From Populus alba (Eukaryota; Streptophyta; Magnoliopsida; Malpighiales; Salicaceae), in contig NC_133297.1 of NCBI RefSeq assembly GCF_005239225.2, forward strand, positions 4,906,392 through 4,970,391: a stretch of DNA of 64,000 bases. The letters run 5' to 3'. The notes below the pieces were generated by a model, which made no database searches, had not been told where the DNA came from, and saw only the letters and a program-made list of their open reading frames with translations. Below, piece after piece: positions 23,471 through 34,515 of the stretch (position 1 is its first letter; every line of letters starts with the position of its first letter). The position numbers and the translations under genes are program-made.

Positions 23471-25183
23471 TTTTACTAATATTATTGTACAATGTCTAAT
23501 CTTGTTACTAAGACTGAAAAATAAAGTTATTAAATACTGATTTAATTTAAACCTAAAGCTATAAATTAGTTAGGTTGAACAGTCAATTAAAATAAATTAT
23601 TATATATTTTAAAAGAATCTAAAACTGAAAACTCGCGGAGATCGGGGGATCATAGCAGCTATTGAAGCTGAGAAAAGGTGAGGTTACAAGCATCCAAACT
23701 CTCGAAGAGGCTGCCCTCCTGTGCTAAAAAAACAATTCAACGAGTCTTCCACTTATTTAATGGTCAAGATTAATTAGGAGACAGGACTACCGTGTGATAG
23801 AGAACACCGTAGTTAGTGAAAGCTGATAAGCATCAAGCACGTGGGGCACGGCTCTTTCCATCACAGAAGAGAGAGGACGATCTGTTGCCCTCTAACTAAT
23901 AGCTTAATTAATTGGATTTCTTAACCAACTCTCCAGAGAAATTAGTAGTTACTTAATTGATAAGTATTTTGATGGCATGGCTTGAATTCTAGAATTTTCT
24001 ATTTCAGAATCACTGAATTTAATTAAATTAATGTAAATTTGTAAATCCAAAGTTGTTCAAATTAGCATAAGTGGGAGCCATGAATTAAGAGATTTTGGTG
24101 CCCGTATTAATTTAATTATATTGTTTGTGCTCAATTGGTATAAGTGGGAAGATTAAATTAGTAGATGCTTTGAGCAGAGATGATCATACTTAGTCAACTC
24201 TAAACATTAATTAATTATATATTTATTTAATTATGAGTGTCTTGAAAGAGTAGTATACTAACTTCACCAAGAGTTTTCTCTTACTGAATTTATTGAATCC
24301 ATAAGATCGATTCACCAATAAAATCCATTTAGAATTTTTTAGAAATTAAATTTAAATAAATTATTATTATGTAAAATCAGGTTGATCATCTTAAGAATGT
24401 GAAAATTTAATTAATTTTTTCTATATTATATAGTAGGCCAAGCTCATCTTATTCTCCCTCGTCTTCAATCTTCACGTAGAGTTTGGTTATTATTTAAAAA
24501 CAAAAATTTATCTTTCTAAAATAGAAAAATATATACAGGAGAGGCATGCCCCCTCCATGCATCTCCATCATCCCCGTCTTTTTTATTATAACACATTAAT
24601 TAAAAAATATTTAAATGATGAAAATACTTGTGCATATTAAACCCCATCACATTTCTTGAACATGTTGTGCAATCTCTTTAACGTCTTTTTGGCATTCAAA
24701 GCCTTTTTATAAATAGATTATGCCTTTACTCCTCCCTTTTGATAGCACTTAAGAGCATGTAGCTAGCGAATGCGGCCTTTGTTAAAATTTTAATATTGTG
24801 AAAGATCAGAAGTGATAATGGTTATTAAACCATGGCCACCAGCTGACGAAGAATGAAGTTGAAAGATATCCAACTTCACGTGTCATGTATGCTTTTGTGA
24901 AGCCATGGTTGTAGCCATGCTTGCTCTCTTTTATTGAACAATTGTAGTTTGTCTTCATTTCTCTTTATGGCCAGTCTTTTTCCAAGAAATTGTCAAATCC
25001 TTGTAACTTTTAGTCCTCATCGAAACGGCTATCTCCTTTCTAGTTGATCAAATGCTAAAGGAATTCCCTGATATATTGCTTCTTGTTAATCGTATTGATG
25101 AGCAGCATCAAATAAGTTGCCACCCTCGGTCATGTGTTGCCTAGCCTAGCATAGCTAGCTAGGCTTGGGTTGGAAAATACATA

Positions 25184-25185
<2 letters not shown>

Positions 25186-25226
<41 letters not shown>
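25186..25226. repeat. TA dinucleotide microsatellite
   Basis: About twenty TA units are followed by a short CA-rich run to 25243. Confidence 0.95.
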
Positions 25227-25236
<10 letters not shown>

Positions 25237-27122
25237 CGCACACGTTGGTAGCTAGGCTAGAATTATCGTTCTTCTAGAAAAAGAAAAGCCTAATAAATTT
25301 GGCAAAAGAGAGATTTTTCCAAGCACTCAATTTTAACATTTCATTGCTAGTCACTCCCAAAATATTTTAAAGTTTCTCAAATGAGGCTAAGATCAATTAT
25401 GAATATAATTATAAATAAAAATCTCATTTCAAACGGGGGTTAATTTGTCTTATTAATTAGAGGTGCACGCTATTGCATGAACAGTAATATTTTATTCACG
25501 TCATTAATTAACACATATTTATATGTGTAAGAAATTAGTGCATCCTCAGAAAAAAAAAAACAAAAACTAAAAAAGAGTGTAATTTTAGAAATTTATATCA
25601 AGATATTGAAAGGGAAAAAACGTGGTTACAAGTTGGGTAAATCGAAGAGGATCGCATTTATTATTTGATTATTTGTTAGCCAGTAAAGGCATTGCATCAG
25701 GTTCTGTAGATGCGAGGAGGACATTGATGAAAATGGGCAGATGCAAGTGGGGCCGATGGACACCGATGGTGCGATTGTGACGGAGGCTGAAAAAAGGCTT
25801 AGCTAGGTGGATTTGGCAAAGCTAACATCTGCTTTTAGCGGTTAGGAGGGATCTGGCGATTGATGACAAGAAAAATTACATTATTTTTTACATTTCATAG
25901 CCAAAAGCTACCACGGTTATCATTGTTAATCTTCCTAAGACTTTGCAACTTGCCATCATCAAGGCAATCACGTATATCTATTCGTCTACAATATATTGTA
26001 AGAAAACCATTCATAATCATAGGAAAAGAAAGAATTATACATAAAATGGAAGAATTATTGAAGCACTTCAAGAGGGCAACCCAGAAGGTAGAAGACACAC
26101 GGATAGGGAACATGCACCAACCATGCATTCTGCAGGCAAAACACAGACCAGTACTGGCGTCTGGAGCAGGGATCTTCATCAGAAAAGAAAAGGAACAAGA
26201 AGATAAACTTCTGCCAATTATGTTGCTGCTCATACTCTTTTCTGGATTCTTGGTTCGAGTCATTGCTTTCTGGCCTCTCGTTCTGTTGCGTGGCAGCTGA
26301 GGCGCCTTCTCACGTTGCTGGTCCCTGCTAAGAGTGTTCTTTTCTCCTTTCTTTTCATGTCGTCTTCCTTTGTGGCCCTCTTGTTGGCTTTGTTCTGTTC
26401 TCGCCAAGAGGGCTTGGCACTTAGGAGCTGTTTTTCAATTATATATAACTTATTGGCATATGCTATACATTGAAAGCAGGTTCTTAATTACCCATCTTTG
26501 CCCCCGATTCAAGATACAGCATTTTTCCTTTTTCAGTAACTTTCATGTGGCATATTTATTATGACAGGGAAATATACAGCTCAGGCACCCCGACCTTGAT
26601 CGAGACAAGCAGGATTATATTCTATCTAACCCTCCCCGAAATCATAAAAAGATAATATAGAGTATATATGCATTTGCTTTAGCCACACCTACCTATAGAT
26701 ATGGGTGTATTTGGAATTGGTAGAACTGCTAAAGCCGTTAGTGAGCATAGAGACTCGCGGTCAATCATATTGAAGTCACTGGGATTTTCGGACTTTACTC
26801 AAAAGCACAGTCATCAAGCTAATATATGTGTTAATTATTACATATTATCCAGTAATAGTAACAGTAAAAGAGGGCAATAAAAATTGAAAATAGTTAATAT
26901 ATGATAGAAATTGGATGGACTAAGTACTTTTTGTTCTCATTAGTATTTTAAAATCTTAGATTCTTATCCCGTATTCTAATTAACGTTCCTACATGTGTAT
27001 CTTCAAACGTTTAAAGACTTAATTTTTTATCTCTCTGAATTTGTTAATATTTCTAATTTAATTTAACAAGTATGGAATTATCCGTTTTGCAAGGTTAAGA
27101 ACTTAATAATTAGAATCTATCC

Positions 27123-27124
<2 letters not shown>

Positions 27125-27170
<46 letters not shown>
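27125..27170. repeat. AT dinucleotide microsatellite
   Basis: An uninterrupted AT run of about 23 units. Confidence 0.95.
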
Positions 27171-27172
<2 letters not shown>

Positions 27173-27617
27173 TTTTTAAAAAAATATCAAATCAAGAAAA
27201 AACATACAAGTATATTTTTTATATATATTTTTGGGTGTATTAGATTGGTATACGTCAACACCAAATACTTCCTTGTGAAAGCACGCTATAGGTCTAATGC
27301 TTAGGAGACCAAAGTCTTATTGGGATTGGTGCTGACTAGACCCAAGTGTTGTTGGGTGTGACCAATGCTAAACTCAAATGATATTTTAGAGATATATATA
27401 TAAACTTTAAAAATATGTATACTAAAAAATTGAGAATAAAAAGATTGTAAATTTAGAGTTTGAAGAATTCATAAGTAATTTATAGCTTATAAATATTGTC
27501 TTTTTATGAAGATGAGGGGTTAAAATATAATTTTATCCTGATAGCATTAATAGAGGATAATTTGATCTTCGATGATTTTTATACACGTAAAGTTATTGAA
27601 AAAGTAAGATCTATAAT

Positions 27618-27965
27618 GTAGCGTAGTCCATGGTGTTGGGCTCTTCCCCAAGAATAATCCCATGAGATTGGGTTCTTTCTCTATGCTTGGCTCAAGGTTT
27701 TGAACTCTTTCCTATTCCATTAGATTGAGCTTATAAGGTTGGGCCTTTTTTTAGGTTGAATCCATAGGGTATGAGCTCTTTTTCAAGGTTGAACCCATAA
27801 AACTGAGCTCTTCTCTAAAGTTAAGTAGATAAGGATTAGACTTTTCTATTAAGTTAAGTCCATAACATTGAGTTCTTTTCTAGACTAAGCTTGTAAGATT
27901 GGATTCTTTCTTAGGCTGAGCCGATATAGGTTGAACTCTTCTCCTAAACCAAACTCATAAGTTTT
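27618..27965. repeat. Decayed minisatellite, about ten units of 31-36 bp
   Basis: A degenerate unit, roughly AGGTTGAGCCCATAAGATTG followed by AGCTCTTTTCTTA, recurs head to tail. The second half is easiest to follow: TTGGGCTCTTCCCC, TTGGGTTCTTTCTC, TTTGAACTCTTTCC, TTGGGCCTTTTTTT, TGAGCTCTTTTTCA, CTGAGCTCTTCTCT, TTAGACTTTTCTAT, TTGAGTTCTTTTCT, TTGGATTCTTTCTT and TTGAACTCTTCTCC. The units are heavily mutated, so the array is old. Confidence 0.75.
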
Positions 27966-30900
27966 TTAAACTTTCAAGAGGTTTTTAGACCTGTTATATT
28001 TGAGTTCTTTTAAAAATAAAATATGTTAAACTTCCTAAATTATTAATCACAATACAAATGGCCCATAAAATAAAATATTCAATACAAATTAGGTTCTTCT
28101 AGTAAATGAGATAGGGTGCGAATAGAAACATACAAAGTTGGAGGCCTTTAGCATATTTTACATCCTCCTTCGATGTATACGCAGTGAGGACGTCATGTAT
28201 GGGTCTCCATACATAGTAGACTTGTCAAATTCCACAGCTCGAGCACAGGTACAATTAGAAAACGAATTCACAAGTGATAAAAGCATAATGCATATGTGAG
28301 CTACCATATCTAAAACTGTGCATCTCTTTTTTTTTTCTTTTCTTTTTTGAACACAAAAGATATCACACATCATCAGATAAACCCAAGTTTGAAAGTATCA
28401 ATACAAAATATTAAATAAATGGAGAAAAATATTAAATAAAAAATATATACAAAGTTAATTTTGAAATGGTGTTTAAAAGTCAAGTCCGTAGAAACTCTAT
28501 AGTCAATGGAATTGGTGAGCTGATCGGATCTCTAATATGATAGATGAGAATTTTTTTATCATTTTTTAGCTTTATAAACAAGTTATTTAACTTGTACTAT
28601 GCCGTCGATCAAATCATTTTTCTCTAACAAAAAAAAGATATAAAAATAGCAACCCCCAGCTGAAACTCTTAAAGAAGTTTATAGAGGGGGGGCTTCACAC
28701 TTCAAACTGTTCATTTTTTGTATTAGCCTGCTTGGCCTTTTCATGTTTTAAAGATTATCGTATATCATGTATAAATTAATAAATATACCTTTAAAATCCA
28801 TATTAAAAAGTAATTACAACTTCGATAATATTAACAGACATAATGAGAGTAGTGGTATGCTATTTCTTTCTTTTTTTTCTTAGATTAATGTCGGTGTTTA
28901 TGTCAGGTTGTGTATACCTCAATTACTTTCACGAGTTTTAAAATTAACGACTATATAAGTTTTTCAGTGACCTTGAGGATATCTGATCAATTGAGCTATA
29001 CCTATACCATTTCTCTTATTATTACTATTATTATTATTATTTTATTTTATAAGCAGGAGAAAGCATAATAACGCCTGGGGATAGGCATACAAGAAAACCA
29101 AAACAATTTGCAGATACCCACAGAAGACATATACAAGCAGACTTACAACCAGAAAACACAACATCACAAGGAAAACAAAATAAAAAAACCATGCCATTAC
29201 TTCTTCAATGCTTGAACCTCCACACCGGTAGCTACATGAAAGACCGTACAAGTATCTTCCACAGACAGCATCAATGGATCGATTAATTCTAGCAAGAAAA
29301 TATACATAAAAATCAAAGTCATGCCATGAAGTCATAATTTCTAGTCACATCTTGTTTTGCAAGACCATCAGTCATATGATTTGTTTCACATAGGATATGA
29401 GTGAAAGACATACAGATCCCAAGTAAGAAGAGAAACGAGCTGCAATTGATGAAGTCGCCATGGTTTGTAATGAAATTGTTTATTGATCATCCTAATTCTG
29501 TTATCTTTTTAATGGTTTGAACATAATTAAAGCCTCCCTCGATTCTTAATGGCTACAACAAAACACCCTCTCGGAAATGGAACAACTAGTTCTTGACGTG
29601 TGATTGTATAGATTAAGAACCACCAAAAGACAAAAAGGTTGATGTAAATCAAATAGAAAATCGAATGGGGCCAATTAAATAAGTTACATGCTTGAAACGA
29701 CCGCCACAATTATCTTTTAATAAACCGTTTAATCTTGTCTTATTATAATGACACAAGCAACGCAAGAAGATTTATTCTAAAGATTCTGCTTTCGGTAGCT
29801 TTCATAAAATTAGGTTTGAGCATTGGTTTCTTTTTCTTCAATCATGGTGTAATTTCAGTAAGGGGTGGATCCATTGGACTTTCTATTAGAAAGAAAAGAA
29901 AGGAAAAGACAAGCCAGAATTTACTATCCTTGAATTGAAGCTGCGGGACCATTGGTCTCTGAATGGCGCCAGAGTCGTCCCAACAATAAGCTGACGAAAC
30001 AAGGCACGCATATGCAAAAGATCGCATGGGTGCCAAGAACTTAGATGACCATGACTTAAATGTGTGTTCTCGTTTCTTTCTTTTCTTTTTTTTAAATTAA
30101 AGAAACAACTTATTACAAAAAAATGGATGCCAAGAAACAGAAGATCAAGGTTATACAACGATGTATTGGCTAAAAAGAGCGGCTTAATAGTCATGAAAAA
30201 GCAAATAAACAGGTAGGATCCGAGTCACCAGCTAACATTTTGTTGATCCTGTGTTTTGATTTATGAGAGGCTATATCACCAAGTCTATTTTTTGACGATA
30301 AATTTTCAGTTAAAACTTGAAACTATGATCGATAAAGGATCTACTAAACTGTGGATCGAGTAAGGTAACTACTAATTAACTAGGGTGAGACATAAAAGGT
30401 TGACCAAACAGAAACAAGAATGAAGAAACAGAAGAGGTCAAAGCTGATATAGGGATTAAAGATTTATGAGCCGTCGCTGTTTGTCTGGCCCTCTGCAAGA
30501 GATGATGGGGTAATTAGACTCATTTTCAAGATCTTAGCGCCTTTTTTTATACCAATTATAACTTGAAATCCATTGCTAGCTACTTTTGCCAAGTTATATA
30601 GCTTCGAAGTTTTCACTGTTTAATGGCACCCTGCAACTTAAGTCTTAATCGATGATCATAAAATTGTGGTTATGGACTATATATTTTATTATGTTGAGGT
30701 CGAGGTTAATTTTTTTTTTTTTCTGAGCACATAGGATTATATATTTTGACATAGATACCATCAGTGAAGTGCTAGCTAGATGGGCACGACTCCATCGAAT
30801 CGAAGCCATGTGAGCAGGGAGACAGGCACTAGCTCGGGGCACTAAGTTTAATTGACTATGAAATAGAAATAGGTTTTGAGGTCGCCATGTCCTCAAAATA

Positions 30901-33269
30901 CAGGCACTTGCTGGCAACTTAACATGAAGGCAATTAATCACGCGGCAGAAGGACACCATGCATGTGTACTAAACAATAGAACACGGCAACCCCACGCCAA
31001 GGGTGTCCTTAAAGAAAAAACACAAACCCCACCACTCCTTTAATCTATCCTCCTTCACTCCCCATAGCCATGGATCAGTGGGACCACCAAAGATCTGCAC
31101 CAGAATTCCACAAATGTCTCTCTCTTGTCTCAGCTGTCCTATCTCCGGTCACATATATTTATCACATCTGTAACTTCAGAGAGCCCTCTACCGTTCAAGT
31201 TACGATTCATGTCGTTCCAGACATCTAAACGAGGCAGAAGGTGTCAAACGAGATGCTACTAATGGTTTACTAGAAAGCACTGTTCTGAAGCCAGCCCGCG
31301 TAGGTCATCCCGGTGGCCTGGTTTAACGAGTTCCAGACCAAGTTTTTTTAAAAACCAGTTAACCCCAGCAATTTCAAATCACCTAAATCAACATAAAACA
31401 ACTCAAATAAATTTTTTTCTAGAAAATAGTGTTGTATTTTTTTCCTAACTAACTTGTTTCATGTTAAAAAAAAAAACAGGTCATTTAGTTAAAAATAAAA
31501 TAATACGATGTTCTTTTACTTTGGACCAGGTTATGACACAGGAGTATCATCTTAACTATGCTAGAAAGCACATAAGAAAGTTTCTTTTTATTATTATTAT
31601 TTTTCTTGAGAACTCGGGTCCATTTTTTTTATACAGTATAGATAGGTCTCAAACAATCATAGCTAACTTAATAAGATTATCATTCTTACTAGGAACAGAA
31701 CTCATGAACTCAATTGACAGCTCACAGAAATGGAAGGGAGAGATTTTTACACATTTTATCAGAAATAGTATTTTAACTGTGATTTTACTAGTTATTATCT
31801 CATCTCCAACCAATTAGTCAAACCTGAGCAGAAAAGCCATATCCCAGATTTTTTGTCTTGTTCAAATGATGAATCATTACCTTAAAACTTTAGTGTCTAA
31901 CAAGGACGTACTGCACTTTAATGCATGAATAATATTTCCATTCTTTGAATTAAATGATGATCGACGAAATCAAAGAAATGAATTCCAATGAAGAAAAATC
32001 GTGGAGTAGGGTTTTTTTTTTATTTTAAAAAAATCCCAGGTCTTGAAGTTAATAATGAAAGGAAGGAACTGTCTCGGTTTTTAATTGAAAATCAGACTTA
32101 TGGTACAGACAATGTCATGATCATGGCACAAATCAAATGACTTTTATAAAGACCCCATAAGGCCAGATTGAAAAGAACAAATCAATGGAAGTTCAGAAAT
32201 CCAGAAATGCTATTTTACAGCTGCCTGTGTGACAATAGTTTGATAGCAACAATTTACCATTTTTTTAAGGAAAAAAACACCAATTAAGATACATCATCAT
32301 CTAAAATCCATCATCTAAGTTTATTGAATTAACCTAGTCAACTTAATTTGATGTTAATAAAAATTTAACTTAAAGTCAACATGGTACTATAATAAAATCT
32401 TCTTGAAAAATCATCATGCAACTGATCAACCTTTTTAAATTTTATATCTATTTATTTTCAATCAAGTTAAAAATATCGAGTATAGTATTGTAAATATTTT
32501 TTTTATTGAGATGTATTTTTAGTTGCACACAATGAAAGATAGTCTTTTTATTTTATTATTAAAGCTAAGAATATTCTAACAATTACAATTTAAATGGAAA
32601 AAAAAAAACTATTACAAAATATACTAAAACATATTTCATTGTAGCTCCACAAACAATTTTTTTTCATACTGGATGTTTGCTTTTCAATTGCATCTTCCTA
32701 TGCACCAATTGACAATCAATTAATGAAAATTTATTCAAGATGAAAAAAATTAAGAATAGGATGACCAAAGTTTAACATTAGGAGAAATCTCATAGTTAAT
32801 CTAAAATTTTTGGGGTAAGTTTATTTTAGTTGCCCTACTTTCTTTTTTCTTCCTTGAAAGTCCCTATAGTTTTTGTGAATTTAGTTTTGATCTAATATTT
32901 TTTTTTTCTTAGTCTTTGGATTTGAGAGAGTGTTATTGGATTGTGGCAAGTAAACCATAGGTTTTCAATGATTCCGACCACTTAAAAAAGTTAGTTTAGG
33001 TATCAATATACAGTTTCATTTGATTAAAAAAGTTTTAATAATGGTTATTTTGAACCTTAAAATTTCTTAAAAAAATATCAAAATTGAGATAGAAAGATTT
33101 AACTATTTTGATTTTGTATTTTTAAACCATGTTTAGAGTTTTTTATGTTTATAAATTGATTATTTTAATGTTTTTAGAGTGTTTATTAGGTTTTTGTAGG
33201 TAAAATGGGTTTTAAAATGAGGTTTGAAAGAAAAAAATTTGTAATAGCCAAAATGTAAGTAGATATATG

Positions 33270-33270
<1 letters not shown>

Positions 33271-33317
<47 letters not shown>
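33271..33317. repeat. TG dinucleotide microsatellite
   Basis: About 23 uninterrupted TG units. Confidence 0.95.
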
Positions 33318-33320
<3 letters not shown>

Positions 33321-33367
33321 AAATGGTTTTGTTTAAATAAAAGAAGGGCGTGAGTGAATCAGTAATT

Positions 33368-33446
33368 GCTCATATATCCAAGCGGTTAAAGTGATAAACT
33401 TCAAAATGTGTTCGTCTCCCCAAGTATGTTTGAATCTTGGTGTCCA
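33368..33446 (+). repeat. tRNA-like sequence (SINE head or tRNA pseudogene)
   Basis: TATCCAAGCGGTT at 33375-33387 resembles a tRNA A box and GTTTGAATCTT at 33429-33439 resembles a B box. Their spacing of about 45 bp and the sequence between them recall tRNA-Ser or tRNA-Leu. The putative acceptor ends do not pair, so it is not a functional tRNA. A tRNA-derived SINE is the likeliest origin. Confidence 0.4.
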
Positions 33447-33899
33447 TGTTTACCCAATTTTCTTTCTTTTCATTCTCTGTTTAAAAATTTTATTTGTTCA
33501 TTTTTTTCTTCAATGTTTATTCTTTTTTTCCACGTGGATCACTTTTTAAGCTCTTTTTTTTTGTTATAGTTTTTAAAAATGTCTAAGAATATTATATTTT
33601 AATAAAATAAGATTTAAAATTATTAAAAAATCATGAGGCGTGCAATTTTTATCATAAAATTAAAATAAAATAAATGTTACTAAACCCACTAATTTAATAA
33701 ATTAATTCGAGTTAATATAAATATATTTTTTTAATGTATTATAGAATAAAAAATTGTCAAAGCACACACAGGATATAAAGTTTTTAAATTTTGATTTGCT
33801 AGATCTGATTTAATAACAACACTAAAAAATTATTCTAAAATTTCTAATCTGACATTAAATTTCTAAATTAAAAAAAAATATTCGAATAGTGTGGATCGT

Positions 33900-34030
33900 A
33901 AAAGGTGCTTGAGAATGTGATAGTAGCTACGATTTAAAATATTTTTCACTTGAAAATATTAAAATATTTTTCACTTGAAAATATATTAAAATAATATTTT
34001 TTTAAAAAAACATGATTTCAACCACTTTTT
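33900..34030 (+). repeat. AT-rich dispersed repeat copy with a 25-bp internal duplication
   Basis: The segment follows the family pattern and ends CATGATTTCAACCAC. AAAATATTTTTCACTTGAAA occurs twice in a row near 33938 and 33963. Confidence 0.5.
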
Positions 34031-34335
34031 TTTTGAATAGTATAATAAAATATTATTGACGCAGTCCAAATAAGAACGAACAGCTGAATTCAAACTTGTC
34101 GACAGAACGTAACTTCACAACAAAAAAATAAATTATTAGAGGCAGATGTGCATTCCTGCTATTAAGTCCTTGGGCCTGACATATATATGAGGCTAAGAGA
34201 CAAGTCAGCCCCACAAAAAATCCTTTAAAAGAAAAACACATATTTTTTGAGGTCCACATCCACCCACCACTCTGCTGGCCTCTTCCCTTCCAGAAATTCT
34301 ATTTACAACTTTTCCTTCCTTCCTCATCACTCGCC

Positions 34336-34515
34336 ATGGATGTGCCCACAAGCCCAACAGCCGGACGCTTTGCTTCGCATTTCCGGGATTTATTCCGTAC
34401 TCCAACACCCTCCAAGTATACCCTGCACCCCTTATGGTGGGACCCCACCCGAGCAAAGTTATTGATAAAGCTCTTATGTCTTCATGGGGTCCACACTACC
34501 TACCAGGAGAATTGA
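34336..34515 (+). CDS. Possible small protein of 59 residues, function unknown
   Basis: A short frame starts at ATG 34336 in the favourable plant context GCCATGGAT and ends at TGA 34513. The protein begins MDVPTSPTAGRFASHFRDLF and continues with a proline- and basic-rich stretch (RTPTPSKYTLHPLWW). Local base composition is clearly more GC-rich than the surrounding spacer, and a pyrimidine-rich leader precedes the ATG. I do not recognise a family. Two alternatives are an upstream fragment of a larger, lost gene, or a chance ORF; a GTATAC after TCCAA at about 34415 could be a splice donor. Treat as a candidate. Confidence 0.3.
   Translation: MDVPTSPTAGRFASHFRDLFRTPTPSKYTLHPLWWDPTRAKLLIKLLCLHGVHTTYQEN

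Larger units (their letters stand above)
21675..25185. other. PHD-gene leader and gene-poor AT-rich region
   Basis: The first 300 bp are probably the promoter and leader of the minus-strand PHD gene and include GA-rich runs near 21975-21990. Beyond that the region is strongly AT-rich, with two dispersed-repeat copies listed separately and no convincing gene. The ORF at 23008-23277 (89 codons) has no recognisable domain. Confidence 0.45.
25244..34335. other. Long gene-poor region
   Basis: No gene with recognisable domains was found in these 9 kb. Candidates are weak. A plus-strand ORF at 26046-26300 (84 residues) ends in a hydrophobic segment (LLPIMLLLILFSGFLVRVIA). A 52-codon ORF at 31070-31228 begins in a good start context. 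Several other short ORFs seem random. The region also holds microsatellites, a decayed minisatellite and a tRNA-like sequence, listed separately. The rest is AT-rich spacer. Confidence 0.45.

Noticed and set aside
25141..25175. GCTAGC-rich palindromic stretch
   Set aside because: Short CTAG-rich palindromes (GCTAGCTAGG) recur throughout this genome window and show no further structure.
25895..26407. 170-codon minus-strand ORF opposite the 84-residue ORF
   Set aside because: Composition is erratic, no domain is recognisable, and no upstream signals are seen; at most one strand can be real and neither is convincing.
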